Of a stretch of DNA of 64,000 nt, positions 23,501-33,529 are shown one piece after another. Numbering within the stretch: position 1 is the stretch's first letter; each line of letters starts with the position of its first letter. Under the pieces are notes generated by a model. The model saw only the letters and a list, made by a program, of their open reading frames with translations, ran no database searches and was not told the DNA's origin. The stretch spans positions 5,462,001 to 5,526,000 of the forward strand of contig CM061231.1 in the NCBI GenBank assembly GCA_030844895.1, written 5' to 3'. The position numbers and the translations under genes were made by a program. The stretch is from Ambrosia x helenae (lineage: Eukaryota; Streptophyta; Magnoliopsida; Asterales; Asteraceae).

Positions 23501-24872
23501 TGTTAACGACACATTTGATGGACGATCAATAAATTGGCAAGTCCAATAAACTACATTACAAACAGAACTAATTACAACAATTAACAAATCAATAATAATA
23601 TAAAAAAACTATTAATTTATTGTAACTAAATGCCACTAATTACATACCGTTTACGCTTGGAAAAATGACAGGATAACAAGGACCTTGAAGTTGAAGAGAA
23701 GTGTTTCTTAACTCAGGAGTAAGGTCAGCATAATAATCATAATTCATATCAATCCAATCATCTAACGAAAGACGAATATCTCCTTCGGGATAATCACAAA
23801 CCCAATTCAAAGAATCTTCCGATGGTATCGGGCAATCCAACAAACACATCGTCCGCGCATTAGATAGTTTAACTCCACTGTTCTTTAATCCACTTTGGTA
23901 AACTTGATTAGGATTAACATAGTACTTCAGTTCCAATTCGCGAAGGTTAAAATCTTTGTGCTTGCCTCCACATACATTTCCTTTATAATCCAACCCAAAG
24001 TTTAGCCTATATAAAATATTAGCACATGACCAACAAATTAAAACATTAGCATTTAAAAATAGTACTATATTTCCATGAAAATGAATCCCTAATTGTTCCC
24101 TAAATTATTACATTACAAAAATTATGCAACTTTCATGATTATTTTCTTGAATAATTTGTCAAGAATCAATAAATCATACATCCAATATTTTTTTTAACCG
24201 CCATCGAATAAAAGCCCAGCTAGCTACCCTGGATAACCCAATGGCAAAAGGCGATCTCATACGCTCTGATCGCAAACTGCGTTTAGCCCAAGCCCACCAT
24301 CTCCGGTCCCAGTAAAACCAGCAGCCCAAAGTCTCACTGCAGTAAAACCCGGTTGAGATCGGATTCAAACTTGAGACATGTGACATTCAGCCCATATCTT
24401 AACCTCCCTTATGCCAGTTGAGCTAAAGCTCATTAGTAATCAAACATACGCCAAAAAATAGCAAATGAACTTAATTAACAATCAAAATCAAATATTGACC
24501 ATCATTAAAACATGAAATCTTGAAAGCCCTCTAGAATAATTATTAATTAACTATTCAAAAATCAAAAAGCATGAAACTTTATTGTTTTTTTTTCTAATTA
24601 AAATTTTTATAAATAACAACTCCAACTCAAAAATCAAAAAGCAAGAAACTTTATTATTATTTTTATATCTTTTTTTTTTTTTACTTTTACCTCAATGGGT
24701 TTCCTTGGTTGAAGCCAAAGCTGGAGTTAACAATCATAGAAATCCAGAAAGCAATGAACAGAACAAGAAACACAATATCTCTGCATTTTCTGTTGTATTT
24801 TATGATCCCATTTGCATTACCAACTTCACCATTTCCATCACTTGATGGGTATTTACCATTTGATCCTCTCAT
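20576..24872 (-). CDS. CTL1: Choline transporter-like protein 1 (SLC44/CTL family)
   Basis: Ten coding exons on the minus strand: 24872-24691, 24006-23648, 23550-23405, 22645-22462, 22388-22315, 22216-22103, 22013-21657, 21576-21316, 21069-20842, 20761-20576. They total 2091 nt, about 696 residues, close to the roughly 700 of Arabidopsis CHER1/CTL1. All phases join. The N-terminus carries a membrane segment (FLVLFIAFWISMIVNSSFG), then a cysteine-rich extracellular loop (LLDCPIPSED; LQGPCYPVIFPSVN). Later come GWIGDDAISPIIGEHDP, a loop with NCCAYDL and CCGYSI, and the conserved C-terminal YVVATLFFAVVEMSIDTIIL. Relatives in plants act at the trans-Golgi network and forming cell plates, affecting choline/lipid balance and vesicle traffic. 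Intron 6 uses a GC donor. Intron 1 holds a SINE, and a MULE lies 260 bp upstream of the start. Confidence 0.93.
24186..24440 (-). mobile_element. tRNA-derived SINE in CTL1 intron 1
   Basis: Read on the minus strand it begins ATGAGCTTTAGCTCAACTGG (A-box-like TAGCTCAACTGG). About 50 bases later it has AGTTTGAATCCGATC (B-box-like), and it ends with GGCGGTTAAAAAAAATATT, an A-rich tail. The order and spacing of the two boxes are those of a pol III promoter. The length of about 255 bp fits plant SINEs. Flanking AATCATACAT and AATCAAACATAC may be a decayed target duplication. Confidence 0.7.
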
Positions 24873-25131
24873 GTGTGATCTTGCTTGCTTGCTTGCTGAT
24901 GATTCTAGAGAGAGAAACAAGGGCTTTATGATGAGAGAGAAAGAAGGGGGAAACAAGTGAGACAGTGAAAGCAGGAAAAAGGAGTGTGAAGGGGGGTCAC
25001 AAAGAAGATATGGAAGTATCATTAGTTTATTATATTTAACCCATGTTCCAGTTTTTCATGTTTTTTTTTGGTTATGTCTTGGATTTTAATAATAGCAATC
25101 TTTATAACTTTTTCTTTTTAATTTTGGAAAA
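24873..25131 (-). promoter_or_regulatory. CTL1 5' untranslated and proximal promoter region
   Basis: Only 259 bp separate the CTL1 start codon from the inserted MULE. On the minus strand the segment is CT-rich (complement of GAGAGAGAAAGAAGGGGG at about 24930), as in many plant 5' UTRs. No clear TATA box is seen in this interval, so the core promoter may lie within or beyond the MULE. Confidence 0.4.
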
Positions 25132-25897
25132 GAGTTAATAGCCATTTTTGTCCCTGAGGTTTGGGTCAGTTTGTCACTTCAGTATAAAAGTTTTTTTTTT
25201 TTTTGCAATTCATTCCCTGAGGTTTGGATTTTTTTGCCAAATTCGTCCTTTTCACTAACCCAGTTAAAAAATCTCGTTAATGTCAGGGGTAGGGTTGTCT
25301 TTTTACCCCTCAAGTTATCCCTCCTATATAAAGCTTCCTTCTTCCCTTGTTTCCTCCTGCAGACAAACATCACACACACACTTATGTGTGAAGTCGACGA
25401 ACACAACATCAACCAGGGTCACCAGTCAGGTGACCGGACGACCAGCACCGGCCGCCACCGCCCATCTCTCCGGTAACTTCCTCCTCCTCTTTAGATCCGA
25501 TAACCACAACCCTCTCTTCTGTCTGGATTATGAAACCCGATCGAACCCCTTCACCCCTTCTAAACAACCATCATCTTCAACCCCTAATCAAAACCCTAGT
25601 TGGAACCTGGTCCTCCGCCGCCTGTTACCACCACAGTCACCGTCGTCGTCCTCCTTCTCCTGTTACTCGTCATCTCTCTCTCCTCTGTTTGAATCATCTC
25701 TCTCTCTCTCTCTCTCCAGATCTCAGATCGATGTGGTGTGGTTGTGTTTGTCTTGGGAGTGGTGCCGCCAGGAGAGGTGGGGTTGTAGGGAGCAGCTCCG
25801 CCGCTGATTCATCTCTCTTCCCAGCTTCCTCCCGCCGTTGGTACACATTCTCCACCCACCCTTGTTCCACCACCACCACCACCTTGACTCCACCACA

Positions 25898-25967
<70 letters not shown>

Positions 25968-26329
25968 TCAAAATCATTCTTCTTCATGTGTCTGTGCAGA
26001 GATTTAGAGAGAGAGACAGTGAAAGAGAAAGAAAAAGAGAGAGAGAGAGAGAGAGTGAGTGAAAGAGAGATAGATATAGGGTGGGGTGGGGATAGGGTGG
26101 GGTGGGTGGGGTAGGGATGGGGTGGGGTAAGATTTTAATTAAAATTTTTAATTGTAAGTAAAAAGACAAAAATACCCCTGACATTAACGAGCTTTTTTAA
26201 CTGGGTTAGTGAAAAGGGCGAATTTGGCAAAAAAATCCAAACCTCAGGGAAGGAATTGCAAAAAAAAAAACTTTTGTACTGGAGTGGCAAACTGGCACAA
26301 ACCTCAGGGACGAAAATGGCTATTAACTC
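25132..26329. mobile_element. Mutator-like element (MULE), non-autonomous, 9-bp TSD
   Basis: Long terminal inverted repeats of about 170 bp (25132-25305 and 26158-26329) begin GAGTTAATAGCCATTTTTGTC. TTTGGAAAA flanks both ends exactly (25123-25131 and 26330-26338), the 9-bp duplication of Mutator elements. The interior has a TATATAAAGC box at about 25325, a GC-richer CT-rich transcribed-looking leader, a TTA microsatellite (25907-25966) and a GA tract (26005-26055). Frames exist across the interior on both strands but none matches a known family. It is MULE-like with possibly acquired sequence, not a proven Pack-MULE. Confidence 0.85.
25903..25967. repeat. TTA microsatellite
   Basis: About 21 perfect TTA/ATT units inside the MULE. 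The poly-Ile, poly-Tyr or poly-Asn frames across it are artefacts. A GA/GAGA tract follows about 40 bp downstream. Confidence 0.95.
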
Positions 26330-26558
26330 TTTGGAAAATAATAAAAATAAACGGTAACTAAATTTACCAAAATACACAGTTGAACCAGCTATATTTTAGG
26401 GGGTTTTACGAAAATCTAGATAGCCAGGTACTTTCATGTGTTTGTTACGGCTAATAACTAAGACAGGAGGGACTAACTACTATATATATATATATACATA
26501 CATATACATTTGGCTACAATCACAATCCCAAATACCAACCCAAATACAAATCTAAATC
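26330..26558. other. Spacer with TA tract
   Basis: Post-MULE flank leading to the Harbinger-like remnant. A TATATATA run lies at about 26481-26496 and is followed by an AC-rich leader (CACAATCCCAAATACC) just before the ATG at 26559. It may be the 5' UTR of that remnant. Confidence 0.35.
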
Positions 26559-26913
26559 ATGGCGGCGTGGACTAACCAAGATCAACTCGAGTTGGTGAAG
26601 GCGTGGATCAACACTAAGGAGAATCCGTCAAACGATAGAGAGCATTTTTTGGCGCAATGTATTGGAGGAGTTCAACCGAATTACCGAAACGAACAACCGT
26701 ACTGTCGATCAGATCGCCAGTAAGTGGTCTGCAATACAAAATAACTGTACGAGATGGCACACATTCTATGAAGCGACGATGCAGGCGCACCCTGGCGTTA
26801 GCGAACAGATGGCAATTCAACTGACACACGACGCTTATCGTCAACGCTACGACAGCGACTTCAACATCACCGATCTTTTGTCCTGGTCTATGATGCGTTT
26901 TGATTTTGTTTAA
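26559..26913 (+). pseudogene. PIF/Harbinger-associated SANT/trihelix-like protein remnant
   Basis: ATG at 26559 opens MAAWTNQDQLELVKAWINTK, the usual start of the Myb/SANT-like protein encoded with PIF/Harbinger transposases (often mis-annotated as 'glutathione S-transferase T3-like'). Similarity shifts frame near 26645, where a second frame gives VLEEFNRITETNNRTVDQIA, then KWSAIQNNCTRWHTFYEA and a short tail to TAA at 26911-26913. The single frameshift and the loss of the C-terminal half make it a pseudogene. These proteins bind DNA and help the transposase act. No transposase is visible nearby. Confidence 0.6.
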
Positions 26914-27323
26914 TATTATGTTCTATGTTAGTGTTTGATTTGTAATGTTTAAGGTTTTAATGTTAATGTTTTATTTGTTTTTGTGTTAAATTAAATTAAA
27001 TAAATAAATAAATTTAAAAAAAACATTACATAATTAAATTAGTTAAATAACCATTACATAATTACTTAAACAACCATTACATAATCCTAATTCCTAAATT
27101 ACTTAATTAAACACTAGATAATTCCTAAATTACTTATTTAATCTTAATTTTCTCCACTATGGAGAGTAGTTGTCCCAGTCCTCGATTGTGTAGTACGTGG
27201 GGGACACGGAACGAGAACTATCGCGACCATCGGATCTCGCATCCTCGAGGATATAGCAGTACTCACGAGGAGGGGAAGGTTGGCTCCAGAGTAGTTCCTC
27301 CTCCTCAGCTTCCCTGAGGGCTT
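26914..27323. other. AT-rich spacer
   Basis: Contains ACCATTACATAATT repeated three times with variations (27024-27080) and TAAATTACTTA words. No gene. Confidence 0.4.
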
Positions 27324-27738
27324 TCAAGTCCTCCTCAGTTGGCTCCCCTCGTTGACGGGGGTGGGGGTAGTCTGGTGATGGGGGGTGGGGGTAGTCTGGT
27401 GGTGGGGGGTGGGGGTAGTATGGTGGTAGGGGGTGGGGGCCGACAACATTAGTCGGTCCACTTCTCTAACAGCCATGGCATAATCCATGGCCCAGACCCA
27501 TTCCTCATCCGTGAAGTTATCATCGGCTTTAGGAGGAGGAGGAAATGTTGGTTGTGCAGCAGAAGGAGGAGGAGTGAAGGTTGGTGGTGCAGCAGCAGGA
27601 TGATAGAACCAATGTTGTGGAGGAGGAGGAGAATGGTAGTCTCCGGGGCCGGCCCCGGCTCCGACGAGAGTACTGCCGGAGATTAGACGGTCCAGCAGCT
27701 CTTGGTGCAAAACCGCCACCTATATTATTCATTGCTTT
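27324..27738 (-). pseudogene. Proline-rich low-complexity ORF, possibly Harbinger-associated
   Basis: The minus-strand frame ends at TGA near 27324. Its central part is Pro/His/Thr-rich (PPPPQHWFYHPAAAPPTF, then repeated HHQTTPTP) with a more ordinary acidic patch (DDNFTDEEWVWAMDYAMAV). The only ATG upstream (27732, MNNIGGGF) is in another frame from the body, so a frameshift near 27718 is likely. The sequence lies 400 bp from the SANT-like remnant in convergent orientation and may share an origin with it. No known domain is recognised. Confidence 0.35.
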
Positions 27739-28320
27739 GAGGAGGAGGAACAGGTGTGACTGAGAATTGGGATAGGTGATGTATTTATAGGGTTAGAAAT
27801 ATGACAGTTTGGGGGGAAAAGTTTGAAATTCAAACTTTGAAATTTAAACGGGAGGGGGGGGGGGATTTTGAAATTCAAACGGTTTGGAACAGTAACCGTT
27901 TGAATTTCAAATTTTGAATATAATTTTTTTATTATTTTTTAATAAATATTATTTTTTAATATTAATTATTTTTTATTATTTTATTAATTTAATAAATTTT
28001 TGGTTTTAATTATTATTTTATTATTATGTTTATTAATATATTAAACTTTTTCATAAAAAAAACAAAAAACAAATGCCACATGTCACTTCCCCCCACTCTT
28101 CCCCCTCCCCCCTTCCACTCCCCACAATTCCCCCCCCCCCCCCCTCCCACATGGATCCCACGAGTGTCACATGGCGCTTCCCCCCTCTTTCCTCCCCCCA
28201 CTCCCTATAGTCTACAAATGAACACCTACCGCAAACACTACAAACGACTAAGATGTAGCCAATAAAATATTACCTGTCTAAGTTCTAACCAATAAACGTT
28301 GGCTAATTTGACACACAATG
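27739..28320. other. Low-complexity spacer with G and C runs
   Basis: A G run at 27851-27864, a very AT-rich block (27900-28070) and a C-rich block (28086-28200, CCCCCACTCTTCCCCC and a 15-base C run). No gene. The G and C runs are strand-asymmetric and could be sequencing weak points. Confidence 0.45.
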
Positions 28321-29475
28321 AATTTAAGTTAGATCAGTGTTTTCAAATTTATAATTACAAACAGTTTTCACAGCCCTAAATGTCTTTAATGACCACTGTA
28401 CAAACGAAGGATCTAGATGGAAACATAACATATCATTATAATATTATTATTTTATATTAATAAAACAATTAAAACTATTGTTCTTACAAATAATTTGAAC
28501 TCTTTTATTGTTCTTATATCTTTAAAAATGAACATATATTTTATATCAATAAAAATTATACAAAAATATCATCATCTATAAAAGGTGTAATTGTAGTTTT
28601 TATTGACTACTTATTATGTTTTAAATAAATAATATTTCCATAACAAACTTCTTTAAAAAATGACATGAAATATACTAACTGTAGCTAATATTTTAATATA
28701 TGTAAACTGAATAGTTATATATAACTCAGTAATGTTATTATAAACATCTTTTTAAATTATTAATATAAATATTATTATTATTATGTTCAATATCCTAATA
28801 ATAACTTTGGTATAGAAATCTACTCTAAATTCAAGTTATAGAGTATTTCATGAGTTGTCAACGAATGTTGCAAACAACTATGATACATTACAATTTTCAA
28901 CTACAGGATTATTTAAACAGATTTAAAAACAGACTTTTCAAACTTAACTTGTAATCAATATCTAACAAAATACCTATAAATTTAAATTAGACCAGTCTTT
29001 TCAAATTCATAATTACAAACAGTCGGCACATCCCTAAAAGTCTTTGATGAGCACTGTACAAACGAAGGATGTAGATGGAAATATACCTTAAATTTAAAGA
29101 TTATTATTTTATATTAATTAAACAATTAAAACTATTGTTCTCACATATAATTTTAAGTCTTTTATTGTTCCTATATATTTAAAAAATTAACATACACTTT
29201 ATATCAATAAAATTTCTACTAAAATGCCACCATCTATAAAACGTGAAATTATAGCTTTTTTTTTTTGTTGAAGACTTATTATGACTTAAATAAATAATAT
29301 TTCCATGACAAACTATTTTAAAATATGTAAACTTACTATTTACATATAACCCAGTTAAATTATTATAACCATCTGTTTAAATTATTAAGATGAATATTAC
29401 CATTATGTTCAATTTCCGAAATAATAACTTTGATATGGAAACCTATTCTAACTTCAAGTCATACAATATTTCATG
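28321..29475. repeat. Tandem duplication, period about 658 bp
   Basis: A block with TCAAATTTATAATTACAAAC, CACTGTACAAACGAAGGAT, CATCTATAAAAGGTG and AATAATATTTCCAT at 28334-28670 recurs in the same order at 28995-29320 at roughly 80-85% identity. Both copies contain a TATAAAA-like box. No frame is conserved. The sequence between the copies contains CAACTACAGG and ACAGACTTTTC words related to those at 12.6-18.3 kb. Confidence 0.6.
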
Positions 29476-29761
29476 AGTTGTCAACGGATATTGGATAACA
29501 GAGTTTTAAAACAGACTTTGCAAAGTTATTGTTAGAACAGATATTGGATAACAGAAGTTAAAATAGATGAGGATGACAAAGTAACATAACATCCACGCCA
29601 ACAGATGTTAAACAACAGCTGTTAACTAAAATATATTCATACCAAGTTGTTAAAGCATTGTGTACAAAATTAACATACATATTTTTGAACTTCAAAGATG
29701 TTAACAAAAGCTTACAACTTGAAAAACTTAACAAACATCTGAACACGTTAATAATAAGTTC

Positions 29762-31108
29762 TTAACTTTCAAATCTAGCTGCCTTCTTTTTCAATCTTTT
29801 GCCCCTAGAAGTTTGATCACTAAAATTTACATTACAACAATCTTCAAGACTTCGTTTTCTATTGGGACTTGTGGCAGTATCCACAAACGCATCAACACAT
29901 ACAAGATCCTTCAAACAAACCACGAAACAACTAATAAAATGTTATATAAGAATACAAGATGTAGAAACAACCTAGACATACTTGCACAAAGATATAAATA
30001 CCTTAGAAGTAACTTGAAACCCAAGTTGCGAAGATTCAGAAGGCTTAACAGACACTTTTCGACAAACTTCCTGAATGACCTAAAAAGTGCTCAAATATAA
30101 AGAAGCATAACAGATTTAAACGTCTATTAAAAATAAATGCTTATTAAAAAAATTTAGAATAAATACCTCGGCAGATGTACCATGTACATTCTCATACCCA
30201 TCAACCAACTCTTGATTTATAATACGCTGACAATTAATCTTAACGGCAGTGTACACATGGTACTCATTTATAAGACTGTAATCACAAACCTCAAGATTGA
30301 AAGTCAATTTGTTTTCAACAACTGGAGACAACGCAAGCGGGAAACTATTTGTGTTCCTTTGCTTCAACACCCTTCCCCTAATATACCATGCAGCAGCGCC
30401 AATGAGCATCATCACATCTTTATCAAACATCACAAATGATACATCTCCTGATTCATTTTGTACCCTTATCTGCAACTTGAACCTAAAACAAATAAAACAT
30501 AAAAAACAGTGTATACATAAAAAACATGAATGAAATGAAAATTCTGGAAAAAAAAAACAGTGTATACATCTACTGATTTACATACTTTGTGGTAATGGAA
30601 GTACATTCCCAATCACATTTTCCACAACCCAAAGCAGTAGCAGGCAATTTGAGAACTGTTTCACACACTTCTTCAACATTTTGCAAAAACTCAGATTTAC
30701 ACAAAACTTTCTTGTTACAATTGCGGCAGGTAGCATAAAACCAACCATAGCTTTCTTCAACACTTTTTATGGTGGCAACAACAACAAAAGACATCGACTG
30801 CACACACAATGTATATTAAACATACACTTTTAAACAATACAAAAATATAGTAAAGTGAAGACATATAAAAGTTACTAATAAAATATTGAAACCTCTTGAA
30901 TTCCTGGTAGAATGACTTCATCAATAGGCTTCTTTTGTGTCCCAACGGTTTGAGAAGTACAACCACACTCTTCATCTTGTTTCAACATCAAACTCCGCAA
31001 TGGATAAGCCCTCTTCCACTTTCTTATAACTCGAGCCTTCGTGTATCACATGTCTTTGGCTGGATACAGATCACAACGGCTTTCTTCATTGTATATTGAG
31101 ATGGACAT
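29762..31108 (-). pseudogene. RPA70-like OB-fold/zinc-finger protein with an in-frame TGA
   Basis: Five exons on the minus strand join in phase: 31108-30893, 30797-30586, 30482-30167, 30079-30002, 29908-29762 (969 nt, 322 codons plus stop). Exon 1 has a DUF223-type OB-fold strand (YTKARVIRKWKRAYPLRS) preceded by TGA at codon 21, where Trp (TGG) is usual. Exon 2 has the zinc motif YATCRNCNKK ... GCGKCDWEC of the RPA large-subunit C-terminal domain. Exon 3 continues the OB fold (VSFVMFDKDVMMLIG). Exon 5 ends in a basic, NLS-like tail (RGKRLKKKAARFES). Full RPA70 is about 600-850 residues, so the central DNA-binding domains are missing. Such shortened RPA-like genes are common in plant Helitrons and as host copies. 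One nonsense base is the only lesion I see. Confidence 0.6.
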
Positions 31109-31508
31109 TGTTTTAAGTTTTAAGAGGGAAATTTGAAAATCTTTTTTAGAAAATTCAAAGCTGATATAAGAAATGGGTGCATTGGTTATGTGCTTATATA
31201 TAGGGAGAGCCGATGAGGCACGTTTCCCTACGTGGATTTAAATTTCCCCCCTTGAAATTAAAAAACTTAGGGCCTAAAACAGCTGAGAGAATATTAGTAA
31301 ACCTCTGCTGTTGGTTGACAGACGCAGGGATTGAGATTCGCTGTTGACGGCAACAGCGGTGGTTTCACGTGGCCCACCCCTTTTTTTGAATTTTTCAATG
31401 GGATTAATGACGTCAGTTTTTGCATCATACAGGCATTGGTGGCTAGTCTCTCCGGCTGACACATCAACTTTCTGACGTCCGTTACGCTTCTCCTATGAAA
31501 AGTATCTA
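31109..31508. other. Upstream region of the RPA-like gene
   Basis: On the minus strand this would be promoter and leader. TATATATAGG lies near 31195 (plus), a plausible TATA region about 90 bp upstream of the start. An imperfect inverted repeat of CTGCTGTTGGTTGACAG and CTGTTGACGGCAACAGC lies at 31303-31350. No gene. Confidence 0.4.
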
Positions 31509-31729
31509 TCTCTACTAATAAAGGAGTAACTAGGGGGACACTTGTCTCCATCCTAGAGCTCCTCACAACTATTGTCCACATGTCAATCACTCCTCTTATA
31601 ACCCGTTTTTTATTCACCCGATCCATTGACCCGCTTCGGATTTTTATAACCCACACAAAACAAAACTTTCATCTAAAACTCTCTCAATAGATTTTTTAGG
31701 TTTTCATATCCCGTTTCATCGCCGCCTTC

Positions 31730-32716
31730 TAATAATCGACTCTAGGGTTCTTCTACCTTAATCGCCCTCTGCTTCTTCGTCTTCTGCGGATCTGGTCCTA
31801 ACGTTCGTCTCCAAGGTATGATTCTCTGTTCTTTATACACTTGATTATATGGCTTTCATCTGATTAACGATCTAGGTTTTGCTATTGATGTACAATCGGT
31901 TTTTGTATTCACAACCCTACGCCTCTATCATCAAGTCATTCAACCCTAAACTCCAAACCCAATCTCTATGTCGATTATAAGATTTGGGATTTAGGGAATC
32001 AAAACTCTAAATCAAACGTGTATTACATAAAACATCTTTCCTATTCTGAATCGTTTTGTATTTATCTTCCTGAATTGTTACCTACTAATTCGGTTTTTCT
32101 TATGAATTTGTTGTTTGGTTTTAGGGTTCCGATGGAAATACAGGACCCTGCTGATGATTCTTCAATTTAAGGTGATTTTATTGAACTGTGCATTAGGTGT
32201 TCGATCAAATGCCCAGGTGAAACTTTTATGGAACCTTGATTGCCAATTTGTTTGTTTATCAGATCAATTGATTAAGTTATCATGAATTTAGTTTTTTTTC
32301 ACACTAATTACTATTGAATCTAATAATCTTGGCAATGTTTACTGTCTTTTATATTGAAGATTGTTTCTGTTTGAATATGAAGTCGATCGCTTTATGATGT
32401 TTGAGACTGTGATGGCGGCGGTTATGTTTTTGTTTGGGATTATGATTGTGAATTGCTTCTCAAACGACTCCGGGTGTATATGATTGTGTTTGGTTGATTT
32501 TTTATTGTGGATATATGTCATTATTCGTGGGTTTTGATTATAGCAATGGGATGCATTTGAATTCTCCAACGATTTGAACAAGATTCATGAAAGCGTAAGG
32601 ATGCCCCAATTCTTTAATTAGGGTTTTATTTTTCGTCGTTAAAGTTTTATTGATATTCGACACTTTGTAATTGGCTCTTTTGTTTTGGTCGCGGCTTCCT
32701 GTTTTGGTTTTGTCAG
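31730..32716 (+). other. Helitron interior: promoter/5'-UTR-like captured sequence
   Basis: Resembles a plant gene 5' region with an intron (CGCCGCCTTC, CTAGGGTTC, CCAAGGTATGATT donor-like at about 31811, several 'TTAGGGTT' words). No continuous coding frame is visible until the ABC1-like exon at 32717. Confidence 0.35.
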
Positions 32717-33038
32717 AGACTATAGCAGCTGCCAGTTTGGGTCAAATTTACAGGGCTACTATACAGGCGTCAGGAGAGGATGTTGCTATTAAGGTTAAAA
32801 AGGCTAATCTCACTCACTGTTTTGGTTTTGTTTATAATTATAGCTGGAATTACAACATAACGTTGTTTTGCAGGTTCAAATACCTAAATAAGAGCCTATA
32901 ATATACATGGATCTTTTCCTTTTCTGAACACTTGCCTCATTTCTAAATCGAATCAGTCTACAGAAGCTGGGTTGTAATGCATAACTTATTGTTGATGAAT
33001 TTGGTCAGAAGCTTCTGGAGGCGCTTGATTATACATTG
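32717..33038 (+). pseudogene. ABC1/UbiB-type kinase fragment (two exons) inside the Helitron
   Basis: After a TGTCAG acceptor, 32717-32805 encodes TIAAASLGQIYRATIQASG followed by EDVAIKV. This is the Ala-rich 'AAASxGQ' loop and VAIKV strand that define the atypical ABC1K kinases of plastids and mitochondria. A second piece, 32964-33038, gives LIVDEFGQKLLEALDYTL, matching the next conserved part of the family, with a GT donor after it. It contains TAA at 32982-32984 where the family has a sense codon. Catalytic parts are absent, so this is a captured, dead fragment. Confidence 0.7.
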
Positions 33039-33163
33039 GTACTATTCAGAGCATTGTATGTTAGTGCAGATACTATTATTACCCATAAGTTTGTATGTTC
33101 ATGTCTCTAGTTGAGTTCTTCAATTTATTTAGCTGTACCGTGTTTGTTATTCAGGGGTAAATC

Positions 33164-33527
33164 TTGGCGCGACGTAATTGGGAGGAAGATGATGTTGATT
33201 TTTCCTCATCTGCTAGACATGAGTTTCAGCAAGTAGTCCCCCTTCTCACTAATATCCATGGATTTTCTTTCGGTAACCTTCACTTTTTTATCATTTATAT
33301 TAAGTTTTTGTTCAAAAGATTGTTAATGATCATTTTGTTCAAAATTGGTTGTCTAAAGTGGAACTGAATGAGGATTTTGTTCAAACTTGGCAAATTTTAA
33401 TGTTTAATTCAATGAATGTAGGAACATGCTTACACTATGCTGCTTATTATGACAACTCTATTGTCTCCCGACTATTCTTTACTCTTCCTAAAACTTGCCC
33501 AAGCGATCAGTGTTCCTGTGATTCAAG
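33164..33527 (+). pseudogene. Captured exon fragments, one ankyrin-repeat-like
   Basis: 33422-33527 lies between a GTAG acceptor and an AAG|GT donor and encodes GTCLHYAAYYDNSIVSRLF, similar to the 'TxLHxAA' core of an ankyrin repeat as in XBAT-type RING ligases. A separate frame from 33164 (RRNWEEDDVDFSSSARHEF) has no family that I recognise. Neither has a plausible start and stop as a gene. Confidence 0.4.
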
Positions 33528-33529
33528 GT

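Noticed and set aside
25838..26062. Frames with poly-Ile, poly-Tyr or poly-Asn
   Set aside because: Translation of the TTA microsatellite; likewise at 37305-37564 over the ATT tract.
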